Positions 6,791 through 18,077 of a stretch of 27,594 nucleotides of DNA are shown in pieces. Under the pieces are notes generated by a model. That model was not told the origin of the DNA. It searched no databases and was given only the letters and a program-made list of their open reading frames with translations. Where the stretch lies: the NCBI GenBank assembly GCA_003427395.1, contig BFEA01000262.1:1426823-1454416 (forward strand). Direction: 5' to 3'. Each line of letters opens with the position of its first letter. Position 1 is the stretch's first letter. The stretch comes from Chara braunii (taxonomy: Eukaryota > Streptophyta > Charophyceae > Charales > Characeae). The position numbers and the translations under genes are program-made.

Positions 6791-9521
6791 ATGACAGAGG
6801 CGATGGGCGGTCACAGTCCTGGCAATGGGCGGTCGCAGTCCTCGCGATGGGAGATCCGCCGCACTGCCCCTCAATTTGTCGCCGCCTCAGAGAGATACGA
6901 CAAAGGGGACCCTTGATACCGGCCGCTATTTGCTTGGAGTTTCCCCTTATGCAAGTTCTGAGGACAGGCGATTGGGAAAGAGGACTCGTGTTGGGGGTAT
7001 TCCGGCTGCAGGTGTTCGGAGTCCTGCTGCTAAGGTTGTGGATTCACCGTTGTCTGCCTTGTTGACGATACCCGCTTCGACATTGCTGACTCCTGGACAT
7101 CCTCCACGCCATTTCGATGTTTCAAATACCCTGTGTTGTCACTACCTCTTCTGCCTCGACGTTTGCATTTTGGGTTCGACGTCCTTGTCGCGCCAGTGTG
7201 GATACACAAAGTGCGACCAACTTTTACTCCTGCTTTCATTGTTGGTCATGGAGGCATCGATTCCACTGTCCGTGAGGAATGTTCATAGACAACACCTTTG
7301 GTGTCGGCGACACCAGTTTTTTCGGCACCGACTGCTCCATCATGGATCAGGGATGGACGGGTTTACGGTATGCGCTCTGATCCACCGTCTGAGCTTGGTC
7401 TTCATGGTCATGAGTTGCGTCATGGATCGACTTCCGACTTCCCTTCTCGTGTTATTGGTCGTTGGGTATTCTCTTCTCAGTCAGACATGCACGAGAACCA
7501 TGAACAAGGTAGTGACAAAGATGTTGTTTGCCGTTTGGGTGCAGAGACTGGTGGTGCGCGCCATTCGGATCACGACTGTGCATCCTTCGCCCTGTTAGGT
7601 TCGCAATCTTTGGGCACGACAAAGATTGCTTGTCTGTGTGTGAGTGACGGTTATAGACAGAGAGTATACGACTTACGGCAGGCGATGAAAGGAGTGAGCG
7701 AAAAGTTCGGGTTCGTTGGCGAGCTCATCAACCGTTTGTTGCATTGGTCACTGTCAGCTATCCGTATAGAATACGGTCATGACATGGCTGCTAGGATTGC
7801 AGCGACATTGCCCCCTAACAACAGTACTGAGGTGTTCCGTTTGGGAGTGGGAGATGACGATTCGATGGCCGATGCAGACGACTATGGCGAGGCTATGGTG
7901 GGGGGCGGTGCACGAGCTAGGGCGCACTGTGGTTTGGACAATTCATTCTCGCGTTCGGGAAACGGGTCGCAACGTGGTCGCTGATTGCGTGGACGTCCAG
8001 ACGACGGTGGGCGTTCACATTCATGGTCTGCTGATATTAAACCGTTGGAGTGGTATGATTGTGTTGACGGTGTTGACCAGTGCAGGCCCGATCGGGATCG
8101 GGAAGAAGTGCTCGAGACGATGGCAGAGTGGAAAGGCCCTAAAAAGCCTATTGTCGTATTCGTTGAGCCGGTCAGGCTCTTGCAGCTGCTGGGGTTGTTT
8201 GACATATGTTGCTCAGAGCATGGGCGTGGATGTCGTATGTTCGTGTCGTCAGTCGGTTATCCTGGGCAGTTGATGCGCTTGGTGCTTGTTTGTCGAAAGC
8301 AGTTTCATTGGACGTGGCACTCCACGCTGGTCACCACCACTGTGTACTCTTCCAGATTGATGCAACAAATGTTTCACGTCACTGTTACTGCGAGGTTGAC
8401 GTACACCCTCCTCAATAACTTCTGCGTTGCACTTGGGATGTCCCCCGTACATAAGCCCACTTTCTATAGTTTCATGCGCAGTGAGGTTGATGTACGGGAG
8501 GGTTGGAGCGCGAAGGTTGTCAGGCAGGGTGTCCCGTACTGCGAGTTGGCCATACAGACAGTGCATCGCTCAAGGGCACCCGTTACTTTGATGATTGATG
8601 GTCTTACGACTCCGCCAGGGGTGCACAACACTGCACTGTTACTGCCATCGAGTACGATACTCGTCATGTCGTGGGTGTACATACACTCCGTCTCACAATT
8701 GATGGAAAGGCATCCAATCAGCTCGAGGTGTCTGCTGTTGTGCACCTTTTGAGAGGTTTGCTTACGAAGGGTTTGCGGATTAGGATGGTTGTCTCCAACG
8801 ACTGTGCAGCATTGGGTCCGCAATTGCAAACTCTTGATATTGCTTGGCAGAAAGATTGACACCACAAAATCAAGAACATTCGCAAGCACCTAAAAAAAAT
8901 ATTGATGCTAAAGGAGGCAAAGAGAGTGCGTACCCTCACAAATGCATGTCAGAGTCTCAGCTCATGCAGGTTACGAAGAAGGAGATGTTGGATGCTTTGG
9001 CGACGAGATTTGGATCGGGTAGTTTGACGTTGAAGGAAGAGCGATTGAAGAAATCGGAGTTTATCGCGATTGTGCTACAAAAAATGTATCCGTTTGGTAT
9101 GTTAACGAACGACCAACATTTGACTGTTGATCCCGATGGTGTGACAGAGTTTCACGTGCACGAGGTTGAGATGTGGTTCCTCCGCGCTTTCGAGCTTTGT
9201 AGGGACGAGGGTGGAGATGTTGAGACTTTGCACCGTGATATTATGATGATCGTGGAGCATTGGGCTGAAGATCATTCGAGGTGCATTAGCAAGAGACAAC
9301 TTTTATGCGAGAAGGGAGGTGAGTCTAGACGATTACCGTTGTACACACGAGAGGACAGTGTATACGAAGTCATTGTGCAACTTCTTGGGAAGCATTGTAC
9401 CACGAACATCACGTTCTACTACATTGAGTTCCGTTGTCGCGCTTGGTTGTCCCGCACCCTGCTGGGAGCACTGAACCTCACGGTCGTGTCACACAAGATT
9501 TTTTTCTTCTTCAAAGTTTGA
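6791..9521 (+). pseudogene. Kolobok/THAP9-like DDE transposase, frameshifted pseudogene
   Basis: A coding-like reading can be followed for about 2.7 kb, but it changes frame several times. It starts with an ATG at 6791 (MTEAMGGHSPGNG...), moves to the next frame near 6905, and runs from about 7290 to 8633 in frame with one TGA at 7982-7984. It then shifts near 8633 and again near 8900 and ends at 9521. Middle part: a Cys/His-rich segment (ICCSEHGRGC, then YPGQLMRLVLVCRKQFHW) and KPTFYSFMRSEVD. Next come LMIDGLTTPPGVHNTA (in place of the usual DG-x-x-DSPG), VVGVHTLRLTIDGKASNQLE, VVSNDCAALGPQLQ, and KD-stop-HHKIKNIRKHLKKI, where the stop (TGA at 8857-8859) stands where family members have Trp of a WH motif. 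The C-terminal part keeps MWFLRAFELCRDEGGD and HWAEDHSRCISKRQ. The motif order is what I know for Kolobok/THAP9-type transposases; the assignment is from memory. It is certainly inactive. Confidence 0.65.
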
Positions 9522-9557
9522 AAAAAAATCAGTCACCACTCCGACTGTGCGCATGTG

Positions 9558-9840
9558 CTATACCTCTCACGACACCCCACGACAGGTCGGGGTGCCGCGA
9601 GGTACGACTCACCTCTACCCGAGAGGCTGTCACCACCCTTAGGTAGGTGTATCCCTGCTGAGCTACCGGCCCACATGCGAAGGTTTTTACATGTCTTTGT
9701 AGAGGTAGATCGACCGAGGACGTTTTCTCGATCGTCGTAGCATAGGTATACGCGAGGTTGAATGCCTAAGACTGACCCGTTTACGTGTCGGGCATCGGGG
9801 CACTAATCTCCAAAACCGACTTATTATTCAGGTCGACCTG
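9558..9840 (+). repeat. Dispersed repeat family 2, copy A
   Basis: It aligns in the same orientation with 22097-22360. The core ggctgtcaccacccttagg (9625-9643) is identical in both. Conserved landmarks follow in the same order: GAGCTACCG (9660-9668), ATGCGAA/GTGCGAA, AGAGGTAG, TCGTCGTA/TCGCTGTAT and CACTAATCTCC/CGCTGATCTCC. The core is the loop of a stem (CACCT-TACC at 9610-9619 against GGTAGGTG at 9642-9649) that also forms in copy B with different bases. On the minus strand TAGCTCAGCAGG (9665 to 9654) is a perfect box A match, but box B is weak. Homology may extend left to about 9480. The copy starts right after the transposase relic. Confidence 0.75.
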
Positions 9841-11161
9841 ACTGACGATCTTTCGCGCATACAAATGTTCTGGCCCATTCGTACTTGACCAATTAATTTT
9901 ATACGCTATATAAGATCATTTCAAATTAATACAAACATAATATATATTTTTCAAAAGTTGAGATTGAAAAGACAATGAGATATCTTTTACATTTTTACAT
10001 AAACAGAGGCAAACATCAGAATGAACGAAGCTTTAACTTTTGAAGAGAAACAATCAATAGGCTCTTGGCTTTTCAAGCGAACATCACAAACAAAAATAGG
10101 TTCATAGTCTGTCAAATATGCATCAAAAATAAAAGATAGGCTCACGGTCTTTCAAAGAAAAATTATATGAATAAGGTTCTTTCGCCTTTGCCAAATTGTC
10201 CTAATCTATTCAACATCAAGGTGTAAAAGTCGAAAATCCAAACCAAATGTACAAAGGTTACGAGTCGACGAAATGTCTGAGTCGAGACTCAGGTAAGCAT
10301 AAGCAATGCGAGTTGAGTGAATAGCACGTGGTTGGTCGTCTTACTGACCTGCAAACAAGTGTCAATCACATTACATAATCCTAGCAGAGTCAACCATTCA
10401 TTCACTCCTACATACATTACACTTACGCTTTCAAACCCCTCAGTTAGACATTCTCTTTTCGGCTCAGTTATTCAAGGAGCTCTTTTGACCAAACACAGAC
10501 CCTTCAGACACTGATTCAAAAATCGGAAATGTCATTTAGTTCAAGGGTTGATGCAAGGTGTGGGTGTAGAGGGTGAGTGAGGGTTGTGTTGGCGAACCAA
10601 CCTGTTACCATAAGGCAACAGCATGCAGTCTTGTACAGACTCATAACGATGTCGACCGGAAGAAGTGCTCTGTCGGCACGCCGTCCAAACCCTATTCCTC
10701 GCGCAGCGTCTATCACCCACGGGAGGGTTGGTCGGGGCTCCTGTAACCTGCACAATCCACGTTAGTTCATAACCACGCAAACATAGAATGTGACAGACTT
10801 GAGGCAAATGCGCGAGCAATACACAATCACCGTCTTGGCAAGAATAAAACGATCGTTTCCATTCAGTCCAAAATAATAGGGTTCATGACACTCCCTCCGG
10901 CCTCAGGCGTATAGCCCATCCCTAAGTCTGGGAAATCTGGATCTGGTCAACAGCTTGGGTCTAATCCTCCTCCCGATCGGGTGCCGCCGGTAACGTGTCC
11001 GTCAATCCCAAGGAACCGTGCTAGAACTCTCCGTGTCTGAAGTCGCCTCCCACGCCCACTGGGGCCAAAGCTCGAGGTCAACCTTGACCATGCCTTCCCG
11101 AGATGCCATGAATACTCGGGACTCAGTGCCCTCCCCGGTGTGCCCAGTCAAGCAGGTACCT
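9841..11161. other. No gene; faint ~40-bp repeat
   Basis: 9890-10250 is AT-rich. Within it, ATAGG-(C/T)TC...TCAA units recur at 10057, 10096, 10136 and (as ATAAGGTTC) 10171, a degenerate tandem repeat of roughly 35-40 bp. An imperfect palindrome CTGAGTC-GA-GACTCAG lies at 10277-10292. 10300-11160 has only short overlapping frames and nothing recognisable. Confidence 0.45.
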
Positions 11162-11492
11162 CTTCAGGAGGCCTGCTTCACAAAGTACCCACCCGGAAAG
11201 CTCGGTCTAGAAAGTGCCCCTTCAAAAGGGCCTCTTCACAATGTGCCTATTCGGAGAGCCTGATTCAGAAAGTGCCTCTTCAAAAGGGCCTCTTCACAAT
11301 GTGCCTCTTCGGAGTGCCCGATTCAGAAAGTGCCTTTTCAAAAGAGCCTCTTCAGGATGTGCCTCTTCGGAGAGCCCGATTCAGAAAGTGCCTCTTCAAA
11401 AGGGCCTCTTCACGACGTGCCTCCTCGGAGAGCCCGATTCAGAAAGTGCCTCTTCAAAAGGGCCTCTTCACAATGTGCCTCCTCGGAAAGCT
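11162..11492. repeat. 58-bp minisatellite
   Basis: Unit starts TTCAAAAG(G/A)GCCTCTTCA at 11221, 11279, 11337, 11395 and 11453, exactly 58 bp apart, with a more diverged unit from 11162. Copies differ at a few positions (AATGTG, GGATGT, CGACGT). Because 58 is one more than a multiple of 3, each plus-strand frame reads the unit in all three phases. The unit contains no stop in any phase, so three overlapping frames stay open. None is evidence of a protein. Confidence 0.95.
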
Positions 11493-11616
11493 CTCACATA
11501 CGCCCTGTTGGAATGCACCCTTAGTATCCCGTCCGTGATCGGGCTGCTCCCGAATAGTCCATTCGTCCTGTGTTCCGGCTACCCCAAAAAGTCTGTTTCG
11601 TCCGGCGATATGAGTC

Positions 11617-11970
11617 CAACTGTGCACAACGGCCCGGTCGTCCTGTTTTCAACTGCGCCCGATGGCCCGATCGTCCGATGCTCCACCTGCGCCCCAAAGA
11701 CCCGTCTCATCCGCTATCCCAGTTGTGCCTTAAAGCCCCGTTACATCTGGCATTCCAACTGCGCCCAATGGTATGGTCGTTCTGTGTCCAGCCGCGCCCA
11801 ATAGCCCGATCGTCCGATGCTCCACTTGCGCCCCAAAGGCCCCTCTCATCCGCTATCCCAACTGTGCCTTAAAGGCCCGTTACATCTGGCATTCCAACTG
11901 CGCCCAGTGGTCTGGCCGTTCTGTGTTCAACCGCGCCCAATGGCCCCATCGTCCGATGCCCCACCTGTGC
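11617..11970. repeat. 139-bp tandem repeat
   Basis: The block starting CCC(G/C)ATCGTCCGATGC occurs at 11666, 11805 and 11944, exactly 139 bp apart. Two full copies share CACC/TTGCGCCCCAAAG, CTCATCCGCTATCCCA, GTGCCTTAAAG and ATCTGGCATTCCAACTG in order. The third copy is cut short and merges into the next array; the tail of an earlier unit is visible from about 11617. Confidence 0.93.
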
Positions 11971-12655
11971 GCTGGCGCATGCGCTGATGCGCGCCGACTT
12001 CCCCGACCGACCCGGGGGTGCGCAAGCGCGTGCACAGTAGCGCGTCCTATCTGCCACTGCACGGATGCGTGCACAATGGCGTCGGCTTCCTCGTCCTATC
12101 CGCTAGTGTGAGGGCGCGCTCGCAGTTGCTTGCGAGCTCCCCTGTCCAATCTTGCAAGCGCACAGGTGTGCGTAGGTGCCTGCGGTAGCGCGCGGCTTCC
12201 CTATTATGTCGGCCAGTGCGCAGGTCAGTGCACTGTATCGTGAGGCTCCTCTGTCCGATCGGCGGGTGCGCAGGTGTGCGCAGATGAGCGCGCGATAGCA
12301 CGCGACTCTCTTGTTCGATTCACGAAAGCGCTGGTGTGCGCAGATGCGCGCTGGATAATGTCGACTCCTCTGTCCGATCCCTGGGTGCGCTGGTGTGCGC
12401 AGATGAGCGCGCGATAACACGCGGCTCTCCTGTCCGATCCGTGAGAGCACGGATGTACGCAGATGTGCAGCTCGCAGATCCTCTGTCCGATTTGTGGGTG
12501 CGCACGTATTCGCAGGTGTGCGCAGATGAGCGAGCGATAGCGCGCGACTCTCCTGTCCGATCCGTGAGAGCACGGGTGTGCGCAGATGCGCGCGGGATAA
12601 CGAGCGGCTCCTCTGTCCGATCCGTGGGTGCGCAGGTGTGCGCAAGTGAGCGTCG
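11971..12655. repeat. ~60-bp minisatellite with alternating subunits
   Basis: Units marked by CTGTCCGAT recur at 12251, 12311 (as TTGTTCGAT), 12370, 12430, 12483, 12553 and 12613, and more diverged units extend left to about 11980. Two subtypes alternate. One reads CCGTGGGTGCGCAGGTGTGCGCAGATGAGCG, here joined from variable parts, and the other CCGTGAGAGCACGGGTGTGCG. The true repeat period is therefore about 113-130 bp. On the minus strand a 180-codon frame reads a 20-residue period (RIGQESRALSRAHLRTPA). Its length follows from the 60-bp period and it has no known domain. Confidence 0.9.
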
Positions 12656-13880
12656 ATGCCCGTAGTGTATGCACGCCCCCTGTCAGTGCGCTCTTTCGCG
12701 TTCTCTAGTGTGCGGGGAACCCGTGCACTTGAGTCCTGTGTGTGCTTTCCTCGTGCTCTCTTCTCGAGCGTGTTGAAGCTCGCCTCTCATGCACTCTCCA
12801 CTCGTGCATATCAGAAGTGTCCACCACCGTGCGCCTGTGAGTGCGCCTTCGCAAAAAACCCCGACCTTGAGCCCGGTTGGGCTTTTATCCTTTGTTGGGT
12901 TCTCTCCTCAGTGTGCCCAGCGCCTTCGTGTGCTCCGGGGTTGCCGATAATTTGCAGCACCCCAGTACCGGTCCTACGCCCGAGCCTGTTTGGGCCCTCG
13001 GAAGGTTTTTGCCGAAGGGGTCCTCCTTATCATTAACTGGGCCCTTTGCAGCGCCCTGGTACTGAGGCTATTCCCAAGCCTGGCCCGGGCCTATTTGGGC
13101 CTAGGTGGTCCCCACCAGCAGGTGGTACCGGACCTTGGTGAAAATCCCGCAGGGTCCTTTTCGAAATACTAAGCCGTCGGTCTCATTCCCGAGCGTTAGA
13201 CCGTGAGCCTCTTTTCGTTAGCACCAAGGCCCGCCCAAAAAGCCGGTCCCCACCATCATCTACGCAGGGTGTTCTCGGGATTTGGTCGCCTGTGGTAACT
13301 TCGGAGGCAGCCACTGCTCGAGATGCATGAAGCCTTACGTCAAGAGCCCGGCGCGCCTTTTTCTCCGGCTTTCCGCCGACTTTTAGTACAACTTTGGCTC
13401 CTTGCGGTCGTGCCTTTCATCCCGAGCCCTCGTCAACCCCCTCCGCTGTGGTGTCGCACTTTTTCTAGTTGGGCCTCTTCAGGCGACCAGAAAGCCAACA
13501 CGCTGTCACGCAGGGTTTTGGACGATGTTTGCAATAAATAAAATAAATAAAATCAATTAAATAGATTAATTTACAGCAAATCCCTTCCTGTTGTGTGCGT
13601 CTAGCTTCGAGCGAGAGCCTTCAATTACGGTCTTCGCCGGTCGCTGGTCTTAGGAATCTTTTATTTTGATTCAGAGCAACAAGAATAATGCAAAAAATAA
13701 TCATGGAGTTTTGACATGTCATGCATGTATCAACTCTATAATTTTCTGATTTTGAGAACTGTGACAGAATCATCAAGAGGCGCAATCATTGGCAATGACA
13801 ATGCAGGAAACAAGACTGACCGACTCGAGCAAAGACAGAGTTAGATAAGGGAAAAGTGGGAACTCATAATAGTCCCAGAA
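12656..13880. other. GC-rich noncoding stretch
   Basis: Short overlapping frames only. It contains GGGCC/GGCCC-rich sequence around 13030-13130 and a stem GGTCC-CCACC/GGTGG-GGACC near 13108-13133. A short AAATA-type repeat lies at about 13534-13565. I recognise no gene. Confidence 0.45.
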
Positions 13881-15330
13881 AGTACACATGGAAGAGAGCA
13901 TGGCCAATACTAATCTCGAGTCCTCACTCATCCCTCTGGGTCACACTCTCAATCTCTCATTTTGTTGTATGTCTCTTGTGCTTCATGCCATGTCTCCGTA
14001 CTCTCTGAGGTTGTGGTCTCTTTGCCAGATCCACCAGATCACCCTAGTAAGAACCGTCAATGAGAATAAAAGGAACAAGAGGCTTAGGATAGTCTGTATA
14101 GAGCTTTGGCCCGAAGCTATGGATCAGCTTCGTACCACTCTCATCAAGTTCTCCTTCCCTCTCCTCAAGATACCTTGCTGTTGCGAGTCAAACTGAATCG
14201 AAGCGCTCGTGAGCCTCTTTCCCCTTTTTCACATAGAGCCTTAGGTCGTGAATGGTACCGCCTGCAAAATTAGTAAGGACTGCATAAACTGATAGATCAC
14301 TTTGCCCGAAGCCAATGACACTGACATACTGGTATTGGAAAACTTTTTCGGAAGAGATCTTATTGAGACTAGTAAGGACAGTTTCAAGAACTGAGAATGA
14401 TCGTACCGCACTCATGTGCTGAAGTGGGCGTTGAAAACCGATGAATTTTCTGATAGAAACCTGAACTGGTTAGTACTAATCCTCGTGTTGGTTGGCAATA
14501 TCCAAGTGTCTGTCCCGTTCAGACTAATATCCAGCTGCTGTAAAGATACAGATTGTCGGGCGCTGACTGAAACCAGATGCTGCTGGACTGTTAGCTGAAA
14601 GCTTGGTTGAAAATTCTACTTAAATCCCATTTAGATCCAGGGATGTACAGTCACCGAAAGCAGAAACGCATATAAAGGCTACAGATTCAATCCCCTGCCG
14701 CTCATTGGATTGTCTGGCTTGTAGAACCACCGTGGTGAATGTTGTTCGAATGTTGTTTGAATGCCTTGTTCGAATGTTGTTTGAATGCCTTGTTCGAATG
14801 TCGTTCCACCGACCCTCTATTGTCCAACCTTTGCCCTTGCTCGCTCGACCGTTTCTAACCAAGAACCAGTATTGTGCAGCTTGCCACTCTTGTCACTGAA
14901 ATAGAAATTATACTCGATGTATCTCTCAACCCTAACCTTTCAAATTGCTCCCTCCCTCAAAACCAATTTATGGTCTTCCATGCTCTTAATGGCCTTGTCC
15001 ACCCAGTTCTCGTATTTTTCCAGGATGACTGTACTTTTCATTATCAAAATCTCACTTTCCTTCATGATTCCCCATACCCTGTCCGAGATCTTGACTATGG
15101 ACTCGATGGACTGTGTATAATCCAGAGCGGCTCCTCAGCCTACATTGTCATTCAAATACTCCACAGGGTGCAGTTTGTTGCGGAGTCAAATCAATTGCGG
15201 TATGAACAACGAGAAGTCCTCATTACAGACTGTCCTTTAGCTCTGATTTTGTTACAGGCTTGGCTAATGAGACGCTTTCCGAATAATCACTGTGTACAGG
15301 ACCTCTACCCATTGTCCTTATGAGGATTTA
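13881..15330 (-). pseudogene. Possible decayed gene fragments, minus strand (uncertain)
   Basis: One minus-strand frame from 15125 to 14690 reads as protein-like with only two stops. The block 15125-14940 gives 61 codons with a charged, heptad-like pattern (IESIVKISDRVWGIMK, ILEKYENWVDKAIKSMEDHK) and is followed in frame by YIEYNFYFSDKSGK and by TTFEQGIQ repeats encoded by a 24-bp tandem repeat. Further down, 14415-14188 is open and continues in frame past its stop (YLEERERELDESGTKL). Near 14110-14040 another frame has a hydrophobic stretch (ILSLLFLLFSLTVLTRVIWW). These could be exons or relics of one gene with a coiled coil and a membrane segment. I do not recognise the family. A 149-codon plus-strand frame (14874-15323) overlaps and could be the real or chance alternative. 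Confidence 0.25.
14742..14805. repeat. 24-bp tandem repeat, 2.7 copies
   Basis: TTGTTCGAATG-TTGTTTGAATGCC occurs at 14742 and 14766, then TTGTTCGAATGTCGTT at 14790. The 24-bp length keeps any frame in phase; the minus strand reads TTFEQGIQ twice. Confidence 0.9.
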
Positions 15331-18077
15331 CTAAGATCTGACTACTTGGATCATGAGTTTGAGTCTCAAGGCTCTCTTCAGTTACTCTGTGTCTGGCGAG
15401 TAGGGTCTCTAGCTACGCTTATTTCCAGAGTTAGCATCCAACCCCGGTCCAGAGAGTATTCTCTCAATTAAGATACTACAGAGAACTGACTTCGTTCAAG
15501 ACTCGACCGGAGGTAGTAAAACTAGTCTTTATTTTCTCAGACTGTTCAGGAGTCGGCAAAAGTGAAATCTGCTCGAGCACCCTGTTCTAGCTCTAAGCAC
15601 TCCAACACAACTCAGAAACAACGTCTCCTGAGTTCTCAGGCAAGCTCGACTCGATCAGATTAAAGCGACGCGGCTTACAGAAGACACGCTACTAACGGCG
15701 CGCGCGAGTAAGTCTTCTGCATAAGAAATCGTGCATGAGACGCATGGGCTTTCAGTGACCAACATGCTCTGCTACTTAGAAGAGGCTTGTAGGGTATTAT
15801 TAGGAGAAATGTTAGACGAATAATTGACGCGCGCGTACAACCCGTAGCAGCTTCCTCTCGGGTGTTAATGGGATTCAGATTTGCGTGCTCACTAGGGCCT
15901 CGCTAGTTGGTTCTACAGGCAAAGTAGTGGCACAGATAGTTGTAGGCCGAGACGCTTCATTAGTTCGGGTACCCGTGAGCCTCCACGATAGCGTTCTCAC
16001 GCGAGCGTTTAGACATACGAGGCTCGTCTGATCTCCAACGCTAATGGTCGTACGAGTTTCAAATTACTCATAGAGTTTTTCAACGCTCAATTAGGAGAAC
16101 CAACATTATCTTTCCTCCCCCCCCCATTGTCAGCATACCCCTCAAGAAAACTGTCATATTTATGAGGACAATGTCCTTAAGTGAGCAGGGCAAGTGCTTG
16201 GGATCTACAAGATGGCATTAACACTTTAACACCCTCAATTCTCTTTTTCACCAATTCATCGTCTCCGTGCAAATACCATACCTCAGGCCGAACAGATAGA
16301 CTAAGCATGTCTAATCAGAATGGTTCAATTAACGATAGAGCGCAAAGACCTTCTACTCACAAATTTTGTTATGGGGCTTATAAGAGGCCCAAGTGAAGAC
16401 AAGATACAAATTTTCATTCATGAAACAGTTAACGTGCATTTTTCGCTCGACTGGCCAACCTTTGAGCCTATGGTTCAAGGGCCCTCAGTCACCGTCAAGC
16501 AAAAATTTGACCAGAAGATAAGCGACTTTCCTTATAATAGTTCCCCGCCTTCCCATCAGACGAGTAGTGGTTGAAGAGGGGAAGGACAAAATTGGGGAAT
16601 TAAAAATGAGTGTAACAATGAAATGGCATGACTTCGATCTGTGTATTTTGTCAAGGCTCACTCAAGGCGAAGTCAAATCCAAAAACTTTCAATAATTTCA
16701 CCCCTCCGACACTCTGTGCACTGCTCCAATTAGCGATTTTCCCGCCTATTAAACCAGTGACCAAATTCTTAGTCACTACGGACTTCGAGTGACAGAGATA
16801 AGTGTGATTGTATTATCTTTGTTAACATGTTATTTAGGCAAGGTAACCAACCTCTCGTCTTACTATCATTCCAAGTAACCACAGGGAACCAATTAGACCT
16901 GCGATACCCAGCCATTCCACACAAATGACGATCACTGCATAGTGTCGACAAAAGAACAGAGGAAAAGGTGAAACAGTGACCTTCTGACGTCGTCAAAATC
17001 CCTTAGAAGGTAATTTCTCCCACTTTCTTGACTTCGCTCCACCCCGATCTTAATCTCAGATCACCCCAGATTCTCACCCATCTGACACTCATTGCATGTG
17101 ACATCGATAAGGGTTAAATGGGTACGAACAGTGCAGGCAAGGGCGGGGTTCTACGCAAAGACAAGGTTAATATCTAGCTATATCCTTTCTCGAAACTAAT
17201 CAAATCATGAGCAAGATGTTGTATCCAGAGGAATGTATCGAGATCAAGCATAGGTGCCCCAAAAAAATCCTGATCCTATGACTCGGGCTTACTACTTAAC
17301 ATAACAAGGCGGTACATATCACTTCTGGCCACACTATGTATGTTGCTGTTTCCTCTTTTCAAGGCACGATTAGCAACGCTCTCACCCGGGCGTGCCCCTT
17401 ACTTGTCTGAGGGTATAAATGCATGGTTATCAGTATTGGTTACCGTGTGACTCGCGTTTTCACTTCGTGCAAGGACTGAATTCCCGTCCCGAGGATAACT
17501 CGCAATACTCCTACAATATTTCGTACATGATGCCCGATCATTCAAGGATACACGACGCTGACCGCAACCCAAGAGGATGATCACGAGTTCCGGCTTTGAT
17601 AGAGAGGTGAAGCAAGACAAGGGTGGCGCTGACAGGGAGTCGTCTTCACGTCGCACCGCGGCTGTCTGTCTTCTTCTTTCCCCCGTGCTACAACTGGCTC
17701 TTGGTACGGTTTCCCGTCCTCCGTCTCAATGTTCTAGAAATGGGAAGTTCTCTGACTATGTGTAGGAGACGGAAGCTTCGTCCCCACCTACTCCGAAAGG
17801 ATGGGGTGACGTTAACAACAACGCCGGAAAGGCACGTCAGCAGCCACCTGTCCTTTTTGGAGTTAGTCAGACGCACCAGCTCCCTGCCGAGATGAGCTAA
17901 CTAGCCGTGTCAGAAAGTTCCCGGCCTCGTCCTCGTCCTCAGAGAGAATGCGTAAGTTCATGGGTCAGACAACTCCAGTGATCTGAAATGGCTCAGATCT
18001 CAGTCAGTAGAGAACATCTCCATGTAACAGGTGTCACTTCGCCCTCCCGCACCTGATAGCACATTACTCGCTCTCCC
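15331..18077. other. No supportable gene
   Basis: Many short frames (60-90 codons) occur on both strands with frequent stops and no motif. A C-run occurs near 16120. Long adjacent minus-strand frames at 17399-17656 and 17688-17876 are in the same direction as the decayed frame at 18078-18716 and could be more distal parts of it, but the sequence gives no proof. Confidence 0.35.

Noticed and set aside
11162-12655. CRISPR-like array
   Set aside because: The units are contiguous minisatellite repeats with no unique spacers, and the context is eukaryotic with no cas genes.
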